A DNA stretch of 64,000 nt, from the NCBI RefSeq assembly GCF_002214185.1, contig NZ_CP022161.1, positions 2,045,767-2,109,766 on the forward strand, read 5' to 3'. This DNA comes from Streptomyces capitiformicae. GTDB lineage: Bacteria > Actinomycetota > Actinomycetes > Streptomycetales > Streptomycetaceae. How positions within the stretch are numbered: the stretch's first letter is position 1; every line of letters begins with the position of its first letter. A model generated the notes under the pieces. It saw only the letters and a program-made list of their open reading frames with translations, ran no database searches and was not told the DNA's origin. Below, in pieces: positions 35,536-45,531 of this stretch. Made by a program: the position numbers and the translations under genes.

Positions 35536-36516
35536 TCAGGCCTCGACGCGCACTTCTTCGCGGAACTTCGCCGTGGTGTCCGCGGCGGCGGCCTGGTCCG
35601 CCGCCTTCCCGGCCATGATGCTCGCGTAGTCCATCGGAATCACGATGGCCACCGTGCTGTAGTCGCCCCACACACAGAACGACAGGTTCATCTCGCTCGG
35701 CCCGCCGCCCGTGCTGCCGTCGGTGGGCTCCATCTTGGCGTCCTGGCACTTCAGGACGGCGCCTTCGGCGGAGTCGTACTCCTTCGGGTCACCGACCATG
35801 GTGACCTTCACGTCCTCGTCGTCCTCCCCGGACTTGGACTGCATCTCGTCCAGCATGGCGTCGACGACCTTCTCGGGGTCCTCGATCTCGCCGTAGACGC
35901 CCGTGAACTGGAGCTGCTTCTGCGACAGAGGGTTGTTCTTGTCGCCGGACAGGTACCCGGCGCTGACGTTCTTGGGGTTCGTCACACCCCACTTCTCGGC
36001 CTCCGCCACGTCGTCGTCGGACATGGCGCCGCCGCTGCTGCCGTTCTTCTTGTACTCGGTGAGCACCGTCTCCGGCGTCGTCAGCTTGTGCGGTCCGTCG
36101 TCCGCGATGTCGGCGCCGCCGCCCCCGCCGATGATGAAGTACGCGCCCACGGCAACAGCGGCCACGACGGCCACCGCGCCGAGGATGATGCCGACCTTCT
36201 TGCCGCCGCCACCGCCGGAGGCGGGCGGCTGGGGCACCGTCGGGTAACCCGGCTGCTGCTGGCCGTACGGGGCCTGCTGACCGTAAGTCTGCTGCTGGCC
36301 GTACGGCGGGGTCTGGGGCGGGACGCCCTGGGGGGTCTGCTGCGGGTACCCGTAGCCCGGCTGCTGCGGAGGCGCCTGCTGCGGGTAGCCGTAGCCGGGC
36401 TGGGGGGCGGCCTGCGGCGGCTGCTGGCCGTAGGGGCCCTGCTGGCCGCCCGGCTGACCGTACGGTCCGGGCTGCTGGGGCTGCCCGCCGTACGGGCCCG
36501 GCTGGTTGTAACTCAT
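35536..36516 (-). CDS. Membrane-anchored protein with Pro/Gly/Gln/Tyr-rich cytoplasmic arm
   Basis: A 326-residue protein. Residues 1-100 are low-complexity repeats of PGPYGQQ and GYGYPQQ types. One membrane segment follows at about 107-128 (VGIILGAVAVVAAVAVGAYF), then an external domain of about 195 residues with a single pair of cysteines (KCQDAK, SFCVWGDY). This layout, a prion-like cytoplasmic arm plus an extracellular sensor-like domain, is common in actinobacterial envelope proteins of unknown function. ATG at 36516 (MSYNQPGPYG). It is divergent from valS. Low-complexity arms of this kind can cluster proteins; that is only a guess here. Confidence 0.8.
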   Translation of the reverse strand: MSYNQPGPYGGQPQQPGPYGQPGGQQGPYGQQPPQAAPQPGYGYPQQAPPQQPGYGYPQQTPQGVPPQTPPYGQQQTYGQQAPYGQQQPGYPTVPQPPASGGGGGKKVGIILGAVAVVAAVAVGAYFIIGGGGGADIADDGPHKLTTPETVLTEYKKNGSSGGAMSDDDVAEAEKWGVTNPKNVSAGYLSGDKNNPLSQKQLQFTGVYGEIEDPEKVVDAMLDEMQSKSGEDDEDVKVTMVGDPKEYDSAEGAVLKCQDAKMEPTDGSTGGGPSEMNLSFCVWGDYSTVAIVIPMDYASIMAGKAADQAAAADTTAKFREEVRVEA

Positions 36517-36653
36517 GTTCTGGGTTCCCCTCCAGATGCTTATGTGTTTCAGACATCCTGGCGCAGACCTGAGGTGCACAACGCATCGGGGGTCACACCG
36601 TTACCGAAGAATCCGGTTTCGGGACGGCCCCGTCACACCTCTAAACTGAGCGG

Positions 36654-39284
<2,631 letters not shown>

Positions 39285-39312
39285 CCCTCCGGATCGCGTA
39301 CGTGGGTGAAGG

Positions 39313-39341
39313 CCCCGGTGTCCGTTGGGCACCGGGGTTTT
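39313..39341 (+). terminator. Terminator of valS
   Basis: CCCCGGTG at 39313-39320 pairs with CACCGGGG at 39330-39337, followed by TTTT at 39338-39341: a rare classical intrinsic terminator with a T-run in this window. Confidence 0.85.
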
Positions 39342-39360
39342 CGCCGTCCGGGGGCAGGTC

Positions 39361-39501
39361 CCGCAACTCGCGCTACGAGGTGCCGCTACCCCACCCTCCC
39401 CCACGCTCGGTTTCGCTCGAGCGGGAGGTACCCCATCGCCCCAGCGGCAGGACTGCCCGCAGCTACGACGGGTCCCGTAAGGGGCGCGGGGAACTGCGCG
39501 A
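39361..39501. repeat. Composite block of dispersed repeats C, B and A between valS and folC
   Basis: In order: family C (CGCAACTCGCGCTACGAGGT, 39362-39390), family B (CTCGGTTTCGCTCGAGCGGG within 39396-39434) and family A (GGGGCGCGGGGAACTGCGCGA, 39481-39501). The same three elements occur separately elsewhere in the window. Confidence 0.85.
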
Positions 39502-39578
39502 GTAACCACCTACTACCTGCAGCCGCCCCACAACGGGTACCTCCGAGCTACTGGGCGCCCGATCCGTAGACTGGCCCC

Positions 39579-41084
39579 GTGAGCGAACGCAGTGACCAGC
39601 CCGAGCCGATCGACCCCTTCGAGGAGATCATCGCGGCCGAGACCGACCGGGACCCGGACCTCGCGGTCATCGAGGCCGGCAGCCGTACCCTGCGTGCCCA
39701 GGGCGGTGCGCCGCAGGCAGACGTACCCGCTCGCCCAGGGGACCCCGAGGTCGACAAGGCCCTGCGCGAGGTCGAGGCGGAGCTGGCGACGCGGTGGGGT
39801 GAGACCAAGCTGGAGCCTTCGGTCGCCCGGATCGCCGCGCTCATGGACGTCCTCGGCGAGCCACAGCGCTCGTACCCCTCCCTCCACATCACCGGCACCA
39901 ACGGCAAGACCTCCACGGCCCGCATGATCGAGGCCCTCCTCGGCGCCTTCGAACTGCGCACCGGCCGCTACACCTCCCCGCACGTCCAGTCGATCACGGA
40001 GCGGATCAGCCTGGACGGCGCCCCGATCTCCGCCGAGCGGTTCATCGAGACGTACGAGGACATCAAGCCGTACGTGGAGATGGTGGACGCCTCCCAGGAG
40101 TACCGGCTCTCCTTCTTCGAGGTGCTGACCGGCATGGCGTACGCCGCCTTCGCCGACGCGCCCGTCGACGTGGCCGTCGTCGAGGTCGGCATGGGCGGCT
40201 CCTGGGACGCCACGAACGTCATCGACGGGGACGTCGCCGTCGTCACCCCCATCGATCTCGACCACACCGACCGGCTGGGCGCCACGCCCGCCGAGATCGC
40301 CGTCGAGAAGGCCGGGATCATCAAGCAGGACGCGACCGTGATCCTGGCCCAGCAGCCGGTCGACGCGGCGCAGGTGATGCTGAAGAAGGCCGTGGAGGTC
40401 GACGCGACGGTGGCCCGGGAAGGGCTGGAGTTCGGGGTCGTCTCGCGGCAGGTCGCCGTCGGCGGGCAGATGCTCACCCTGCGCGGCCTCGGCGGCGAGT
40501 ACCCGGAGGTGTACCTCCCGCTGCACGGCCCGTACCAGGCGCACAACGCGGCCGTCGCCCTCGCGGCGGTCGAGGCGTTCTTCGGCGTCGGCTCCCAGCG
40601 GCCCGAGCCGCTCGACATGGACACGGTCCGCAAGGCGTTCGCGGCGGTGTCGTCGCCGGGCCGCCTCGAAGTCGTACGGCGGTCCCCGACCGTCGTGCTG
40701 GACGCCGCGCACAACCCGGCGGGCGCGCGGGCCACGGCCGAGGCCGTCGGTGAGGCGTTCGACTTCAGCCGGCTGATCGGCGTCGTAGGAGCAAGCGGCG
40801 ACAAGAACGTACGAGGTCTCCTTGAGGCCTTCGAGCCGATCTTCGCCGAGGTCGTGATCACCCAGAACTCCAGCCACCGTGCCATGGACGCCGACGAACT
40901 GGCCGCGATAGCGGTCGAGGTGTTCGGCGAGGAGCGGGTGCAGGTCGAGCCGCGGTTGCCGGACGCCCTGGAGGCGGCGATCACACTCGCCGAGGAGGAG
41001 GGTGAGTTCGCGGGCGGCGGCGTCCTCGTCACCGGTTCCGTCATCACCGTCGGCGAAGCCCGGCTGCTGCTGGGGAAGGGCTGA
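39579..41084 (+). CDS. folC: Folylpolyglutamate synthase/dihydrofolate synthase
   Basis: A 501-residue Mur-ligase-like enzyme that adds glutamate to dihydropteroate or folates. The ATP loop GTNGKT is at 106-111, with LHITGTNGKTST before it. Further signatures are VEVGMGGSWDATNVID and DAAHNPAGARATAEA. An acidic N-terminal extension of about 60 residues (MSERSDQPEPIDPFEEIIAA) precedes the catalytic core, common in Streptomyces. GTG start at 39579. Followed at 10 bases by the small membrane gene, so cotranscription with it and perhaps ndk is likely. Confidence 0.95.
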   Translation: MSERSDQPEPIDPFEEIIAAETDRDPDLAVIEAGSRTLRAQGGAPQADVPARPGDPEVDKALREVEAELATRWGETKLEPSVARIAALMDVLGEPQRSYPSLHITGTNGKTSTARMIEALLGAFELRTGRYTSPHVQSITERISLDGAPISAERFIETYEDIKPYVEMVDASQEYRLSFFEVLTGMAYAAFADAPVDVAVVEVGMGGSWDATNVIDGDVAVVTPIDLDHTDRLGATPAEIAVEKAGIIKQDATVILAQQPVDAAQVMLKKAVEVDATVAREGLEFGVVSRQVAVGGQMLTLRGLGGEYPEVYLPLHGPYQAHNAAVALAAVEAFFGVGSQRPEPLDMDTVRKAFAAVSSPGRLEVVRRSPTVVLDAAHNPAGARATAEAVGEAFDFSRLIGVVGASGDKNVRGLLEAFEPIFAEVVITQNSSHRAMDADELAAIAVEVFGEERVQVEPRLPDALEAAITLAEEEGEFAGGGVLVTGSVITVGEARLLLGKG

Positions 41085-41094
41085 GTCTCACATC

Positions 41095-41457
41095 ATGCGT
41101 ACCCTCTGTGCTTCGACCCTGATCGGCGAGTTCTTCGTGATCGGCTTCGCGGGGCTGGTCGCGATGAAGGACCCCGACCTGACCATGACCACGGTCTGGA
41201 CGGTCAGCGGCATCGCCATGTTCCTGTGCCTCGTGCTGTGCGGGCTCGTCACCCGACCCGGCGGCATCCAGCTCGGCTGGGCCCTCCAGATCGCGCTGAT
41301 CCTCTCCGGGTTCTTCGTTCCGACCATGTTCTTCATGGGCGCGGTGTTCGCGGCCCTGTGGTGGGCGTCGGTCCACTTCGGACGGAAGGTGGACGAGGCG
41401 AAGGCACGCTTCGCGGCCCAGGCGTCGGCGGAGGAGTCCGCCGCCGGGGCTTCCTGA
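41095..41457 (+). CDS. Small integral membrane protein (DUF4233-like)
   Basis: A 120-residue protein with four hydrophobic helices: TLIGEFFVIGFAGLVAM, TVSGIAMFLCLVLCGLV, IQLGWALQIALILSGFFV and MFFMGAVFAALWWASVHFG, then a charged tail. The sequence and its place between folC and ndk fit the DUF4233 family, conserved in actinobacteria and without known function. ATG at 41095 lies 10 bases after the folC stop. It is probably part of the folC transcript. Confidence 0.85.
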   Translation: MRTLCASTLIGEFFVIGFAGLVAMKDPDLTMTTVWTVSGIAMFLCLVLCGLVTRPGGIQLGWALQIALILSGFFVPTMFFMGAVFAALWWASVHFGRKVDEAKARFAAQASAEESAAGAS

Positions 41458-41531
41458 CGCTGCGTAACACTCGTTCGGGCTCGCCCTGTAGCCTCTGAGC
41501 TCCGCACACTTGTGAAGAAGGAGTCACCACC

Positions 41532-41945
41532 GTGAGCCAGCGCACCCTCGTCCTCCTCAAGCCCGACGCCGTCCGGCGCGGCCTGACCGGCGAGATCATC
41601 AGCCGTATCGAGCGGAAGGCCGGCTGGCAGATCACCGCGCTGGAACTGCGGACGCTGGACCAGGAGACGCTGGAGCAGCACTACGGGGAGCACAAGGGCA
41701 AGCCGTTCTACGAGCCGCTGGTCGAGTTCATGGCCTCCGGTCCCGTCGTCGCGCTGGTCGTCGAGGGCGAGCGGGTCATCGAGGGTGTGCGGGCGCTGGC
41801 CGGTCCGACCGACCCGATCGCCGCGGCGCCCGGGTCCATCCGCGGTGACTACGGCGTGATCGTGCGGGAGAACCTGATCCACGCGTCGGACTCCGAGGAG
41901 TCCGCGGAGCGCGAGCTGAAGATCTTCTTCCCCGGCCGCGCGTAA
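41532..41945 (+). CDS. ndk: Nucleoside diphosphate kinase
   Basis: A 137-residue enzyme that moves the gamma-phosphate between nucleotides through phosphohistidine H117 in NLIHASDS. The N-terminal QRTLVLLKPDAVRRGLTGEI and the RGDYG block (SIRGDYGVI) are standard. GTG at 41532 has GAAGGAG upstream. It ends before a hairpin. Confidence 0.97.
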   Translation: MSQRTLVLLKPDAVRRGLTGEIISRIERKAGWQITALELRTLDQETLEQHYGEHKGKPFYEPLVEFMASGPVVALVVEGERVIEGVRALAGPTDPIAAAPGSIRGDYGVIVRENLIHASDSEESAERELKIFFPGRA

Positions 41946-41952
41946 CACCTTC

Positions 41953-41985
41953 CGGCGGGGGCTCAAGTCTTACAGGCCCCCGCCG
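41953..41985 (+). terminator. Terminator of ndk
   Basis: CGGCGGGGGC at 41953-41962 pairs perfectly with GCCCCCGCCG at 41976-41985, eight bases past the ndk stop. Confidence 0.85.
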
Positions 41986-42428
41986 AGTTCATCCGTCTCG
42001 GCTTCGCTCGAGCGGGGGGACCCCCATCGAGGGCCTTTGTCCGGCACGCCGAGGGCACGCACCGAACACCGCAGGTACCGCACGGGACTTCCAACACACC
42101 CCCTAACACCCGATCGGCCCAACCGACTTCACCAAACCCACCCCGTGCCGGCCCGAGGGCGTAACCCAAGGTGAACCCCGGCCTGAAATGCTTGCCGTGT
42201 CCCGGCATATGCGTGCCGATCGGGGGAACGCGCACCCCCGATGGATCGTCTCCAGAGGCGAGGCGGCGCATCGCGTGCCCACAATGGCGAAGACCCTCGC
42301 GCAGTGTTCGTGCGGGCGAGACTACGATGTAAGCCTTCACGTCACAGCACCCACTTCGCCGACCTGAAACGCCCTGAAAAGCTCTCAAAAGCCCTCAGGC
42401 TCCACTTGGGAAGGCCAGACGAATCCTG
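41986..42428. promoter_or_regulatory. mreB upstream region with a dispersed repeat (family B)
   Basis: A 440-base gap. 41995-42028 is family B (GTCTCGGCTTCGCTCGAGCG then GGGGGGACCCCC). The rest must hold the mreB promoter(s); I cannot pick one with confidence. Short open frames here are not protein-like. Confidence 0.55.
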
Positions 42429-43460
42429 ATGGGGAACTCAATGTCGTTCATCGGCCGTGACATGGCTGTCGACCTCGGGACCGCCAACACGCTGGTGTAC
42501 GTCAGGGGTCGCGGGATCGTGTTGAACGAGCCGTCCGTCGTCGCGATCAACACCAACACCGGTGGCATCCTCGCGGTCGGCGCGGAGGCGAAGAAGATGA
42601 TCGGGCGGACGCCGGGCAACATCGTTGCCGTACGTCCGTTGAAGGATGGTGTCATCGCCGACTTCGAGATCACCGAGCGAATGCTCCGCTACTTCATCCT
42701 GAAGATCCACAAGCGGCGGTATCTCGCCCGTCCTCGGGTCGTCGTCTGTGTGCCGTCCGGTATCACCGGTGTCGAGCGGCGCGCCGTCATCGAGGCGTCC
42801 TCCCAGGCCGGCGCCCGCCAGGTGCACATCATCGAGGAGCCGATGGCCGCGGCCATCGGCTCCGGCCTGCCGGTCCACGAGGCCACGGGCAACATGGTGG
42901 TGGACATCGGCGGCGGCACCACGGAGGTCGCGGTCATCTCCCTCGGCGGCATCGTCACCGCCCAGTCCATCCGCGTCGCCGGTGACGAGTTGGACAACGC
43001 GATCATCCAGCACATCAAGAAGGAGTACTCGCTCCTTCTCGGTGAGCGGACGGCCGAACAGATCAAGATCACGATCGGTTCGGCGTACGACCTCGACGCT
43101 GACGAGCACACCGAAATCCGTGGCCGGGACCTGGTGTCCGGGCTGCCCAAGACCGTTGTCATCTCCGCCGCCGAAGTGCGGAAGGCGATCGAGGAACCCG
43201 TCAACGCCATCGTCGATGCCGTCAAGACGACCCTCGACAAATGCCCGCCGGAACTCTCCGGCGACATCATGGACCGCGGCATCGTCCTCACCGGCGGCGG
43301 CGCCCTGCTCCGCGGCCTCGACGAGCGGCTGCGCCGTGAGACCGGTATGCCGATCCACATCGCAGAGGACCCGCTGGACAGCGTGGCGCTCGGCTCCGGC
43401 AAGTGCGTCGAGGAGTTCGAGGCGTTGCAGCAGGTGCTCGACGCCCAGCCCCGCAGATGA
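42429..43460 (+). CDS. mreB: MreB, actin-like cytoskeletal protein
   Basis: A 343-residue actin homologue. Phosphate loops: [17 protein letters not shown] and [18 protein letters not shown]; adenosine region [16 protein letters not shown]. In rod-shaped bacteria MreB directs side-wall synthesis; in Streptomyces it is mainly needed for spore wall integrity. The start MGNSMSF uses the ATG at 42429; the ATG at 42441 (MSFIGRD) is an alternative. It heads the mreBCD-mrdA-rodA cluster. Confidence 0.97.
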   Translation: MGNSMSFIGRDMAVDLGTANTLVYVRGRGIVLNEPSVVAINTNTGGILAVGAEAKKMIGRTPGNIVAVRPLKDGVIADFEITERMLRYFILKIHKRRYLARPRVVVCVPSGITGVERRAVIEASSQAGARQVHIIEEPMAAAIGSGLPVHEATGNMVVDIGGGTTEVAVISLGGIVTAQSIRVAGDELDNAIIQHIKKEYSLLLGERTAEQIKITIGSAYDLDADEHTEIRGRDLVSGLPKTVVISAAEVRKAIEEPVNAIVDAVKTTLDKCPPELSGDIMDRGIVLTGGGALLRGLDERLRRETGMPIHIAEDPLDSVALGSGKCVEEFEALQQVLDAQPRR

Positions 43461-43612
43461 CGTCACACGTCGATTCCGCCGTACGAGACGATCTCTTCTC
43501 GTGCGGCGGATCGTTGATATAGAGGCAATAAGCTCCCACAAAGGCGCCCCTGTGGTTCCCGTCCCGGGTCTCCCAGGGGCTACCCGAATTCCCCAATTCC
43601 TGTCGAATTCCT

Positions 43613-44581
43613 ATGAGGAAGGCACGGCCGCCGCACGTGAGGGACACACGAGAGAGCCGGCTGCTCCTGGTGCTGCTGGTCGCCGTCGCGTTCGCGCTGA
43701 TCACGGTGGACATCCGCGGTGGGAAGGATTCACCGGTCGACGGTGCCCGACGTGCCGCGGCGACCGTGTTCGGCCCGATCGAGGACGGCGTGTCGACCGC
43801 CGTCGACCCGATCGGCAACGCCATAAGCGCGATCCGTGAATCCGGCTCTCGTCACGACCGTCTCGCCGCGCTGGAGAAGGAGAACGCCGAACTGAAGGCG
43901 TCCCTCGGCAGCGACGACCGCAACAGCAGCCGGGTCGAGCAGCTCGACAAGATCCTCAAGTCCGCCGCGAACGGTCAGTACGGCATCAAGGGCGCCGAGG
44001 TCATCGCCATAGGAGCGGCCCAGGGTTTCTCCTGGACCGTCACCATCGACATCGGCAGCAACGACGGCGTCACCCGTGACATGACCGTCCTCAATGGGGA
44101 CGGGCTCGTCGGCCGGGTCACCACCGTCGGCCCGAACACCGCGACCGTGCTCCTCGCCAACGACCCCGACTTCACCGTCGGCACGCGCATGGAGGCCACC
44201 GACGAACTGGGCTTCGCCTCCGGCCAGGGCGACCGCCCGCTGCGCGTCGAACTCCTCAACGGCAAGGCCAAGGTGAAGGAGGGCGACCGCCTCGTCACCT
44301 TCGGCTCGCAGGCCGACAAGCCGTTCGTGCCCGGTGTCCCGGTCGGTGTCGTCTCCCGCGTCGACCCCTCCCGCGGCGATCTGACCCGCACGCTCTACGT
44401 CAAGCCGTACGTGGCCTTCACCCAGCTCGACATCGTCGGCGTCGTCGTCCAGCCACCGCGCAAGGACCCGCGCGACACCGTCCTGCCGGACAAGCCGAAA
44501 GCCACCCCCACGCCGACCGTGACGGTGACGGTCACGCCCGATGCCGAGGCACCCCTCGACGGCCAACCGGACGAGCAGTAG
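43613..44581 (+). CDS. mreC: MreC, cell-shape determining protein
   Basis: A 322-residue bitopic protein: short cytoplasmic start, one membrane helix at about 16-33 (LLLVLLVAVAFALITVDI), a coiled coil around 80-120 (HDRLAALEKENAELKASL), and the beta-barrel MreC domain with GLVGRVTTVGPNTATVLLAN. It links MreB and RodA-PBP2 outside the membrane. The C-terminus has an acidic-threonine tail with PTPTVTVTVTPDAE. ATG at 43613 has TATGAGGAAGG context. mreD follows at 21 bases. Confidence 0.95.
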   Translation: MRKARPPHVRDTRESRLLLVLLVAVAFALITVDIRGGKDSPVDGARRAAATVFGPIEDGVSTAVDPIGNAISAIRESGSRHDRLAALEKENAELKASLGSDDRNSSRVEQLDKILKSAANGQYGIKGAEVIAIGAAQGFSWTVTIDIGSNDGVTRDMTVLNGDGLVGRVTTVGPNTATVLLANDPDFTVGTRMEATDELGFASGQGDRPLRVELLNGKAKVKEGDRLVTFGSQADKPFVPGVPVGVVSRVDPSRGDLTRTLYVKPYVAFTQLDIVGVVVQPPRKDPRDTVLPDKPKATPTPTVTVTVTPDAEAPLDGQPDEQ

Positions 44582-44602
44582 GACAACAGGAGCTGACACC
44601 CC

Positions 44603-45274
44603 ATGCGCTTCAACCGGATGCTGCTCTCCACCACCCTGGTGATCGTCGCCCTGGTGCTTCAGGTGAGCGTCCTTGCCCGCCTCCACCTCCCGGGCGCCGT
44701 ACCTGACTTGGTACTCCTCACCGTGCTCGGCCTCGCCCTGGTCTACGGCCATGTCGGCGGCGCGCTGATCGGCTTCGGCGCCGGGCTGCTGTCCGACCTC
44801 GCCCCGCCCGCCGACCACGCCGCCGGGCGGTACGCCCTGGTGCTGTGCGTCATCGGCTACCTCGCGGGGCTGGCGAAGCCCGAGACCGGCCGGCTCAAGT
44901 CGGCGACCGGACCGATGGCCGTGGTCGTCGTCGCCGCGCTCGGCTCGACCCTCCTGTACGCCGGTGTCGGCGCCCTCGTCGGCGACGACGCGGCCCGCCA
45001 TGTCGGCCTTCCCAGCCTGCTGTTCACGGCCGTCCTGTACGACCTGCTGCTCGCGCCGTTCGTCGTCCCCGGCCTCATGGCGCTCGCCCGACGCGCCGAG
45101 AACGATCCGCTCGCCGACACCAACAACGCGGCCAAGGCGGCCGATGTCTCCTCGGGCTGGCTCTCCTCCGGGACCGGCCTGCGCATCGGCGGCCAACGCG
45201 GCGGACTCCGCCTGAAGGCCGCGCGCTCCCGGGTCGCCCGGGCGGGCCGCATCAAGGGGGTCAAGCGGCTGTGA
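44603..45274 (+). CDS. mreD: MreD, cell-shape membrane protein
   Basis: A 223-residue protein with about five membrane helices (LLSTTLVIVALVLQVSVLAR, PDLVLLTVLGLALVYGHVGG, GFGAGLLSDLAPPAD, and others), the normal MreD layout, and an unusual basic cytoplasmic tail (LKAARSRVARAGRIKGVKRL). Its TGA overlaps, as GTGA, the GTG start of the next small frame. It works with MreC in the elongation/spore-wall complex. Confidence 0.93.
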   Translation: MRFNRMLLSTTLVIVALVLQVSVLARLHLPGAVPDLVLLTVLGLALVYGHVGGALIGFGAGLLSDLAPPADHAAGRYALVLCVIGYLAGLAKPETGRLKSATGPMAVVVVAALGSTLLYAGVGALVGDDAARHVGLPSLLFTAVLYDLLLAPFVVPGLMALARRAENDPLADTNNAAKAADVSSGWLSSGTGLRIGGQRGGLRLKAARSRVARAGRIKGVKRL

Positions 45275-45519
45275 CGACACATCAGGCTCGTTCGTCCCAG
45301 GCTCGTTCATCCCCGGCTCGTTCGTCCCAGGCTCGTTCACCCCAGGCTGGTTCGTCCCAGGCTCGTTCACCCCAGGCTGGTTCGTCGCAGGCTCGATCGT
45401 CTCAGGCTCGTTCGGCGGGCATGGGAACCGATCGTGGTCGAGCGGTGTACTCCAATTACCTGAATCACGTGAATGACCTGAATCACGTGAAGCACGTGCA
45501 TCACCCGTACACGCACTGA
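45271..45519 (+). CDS. 82-residue ORF with QARSS pentapeptide repeats between mreD and mrdA
   Basis: The GTG at 45271 overlaps the mreD stop (GTGA) and the TGA ends 12 bases before the mrdA GTG. The protein is nine tandem pentapeptides (QARSS with variants PARSS, QARSP, QAGSS, QARSA), then a linker and a tail rich in N, H and V (NYLNHVNDLNHVKHVHHPYT). It has no signal or membrane helix. Coupling at both ends suggests translation, but the frame might simply be a minisatellite passively open between two genes. No family is recognised. Confidence 0.55.
   Translation: MTTHQARSSQARSSPARSSQARSPQAGSSQARSPQAGSSQARSSQARSAGMGTDRGRAVYSNYLNHVNDLNHVKHVHHPYTH
45283..45417 (+). repeat. Minisatellite, nine 15-bp units
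   Basis: Unit consensus CAGGCTCGTTCGTCC, nine head-to-tail copies with one to three changes each; unit length is a multiple of three so the frame is kept. After it, at 45465-45505, the palindrome CACGTG occurs three times within a degenerate repeat of AATCACGTGAATGACCTG type. Confidence 0.95.
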
Positions 45520-45531
45520 GAGGGGGAGGCA

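Noticed and set aside
45283..45417. CRISPR array
   Set aside because: Units are contiguous 15-bp repeats without unique spacers, and no cas genes are present in the window.
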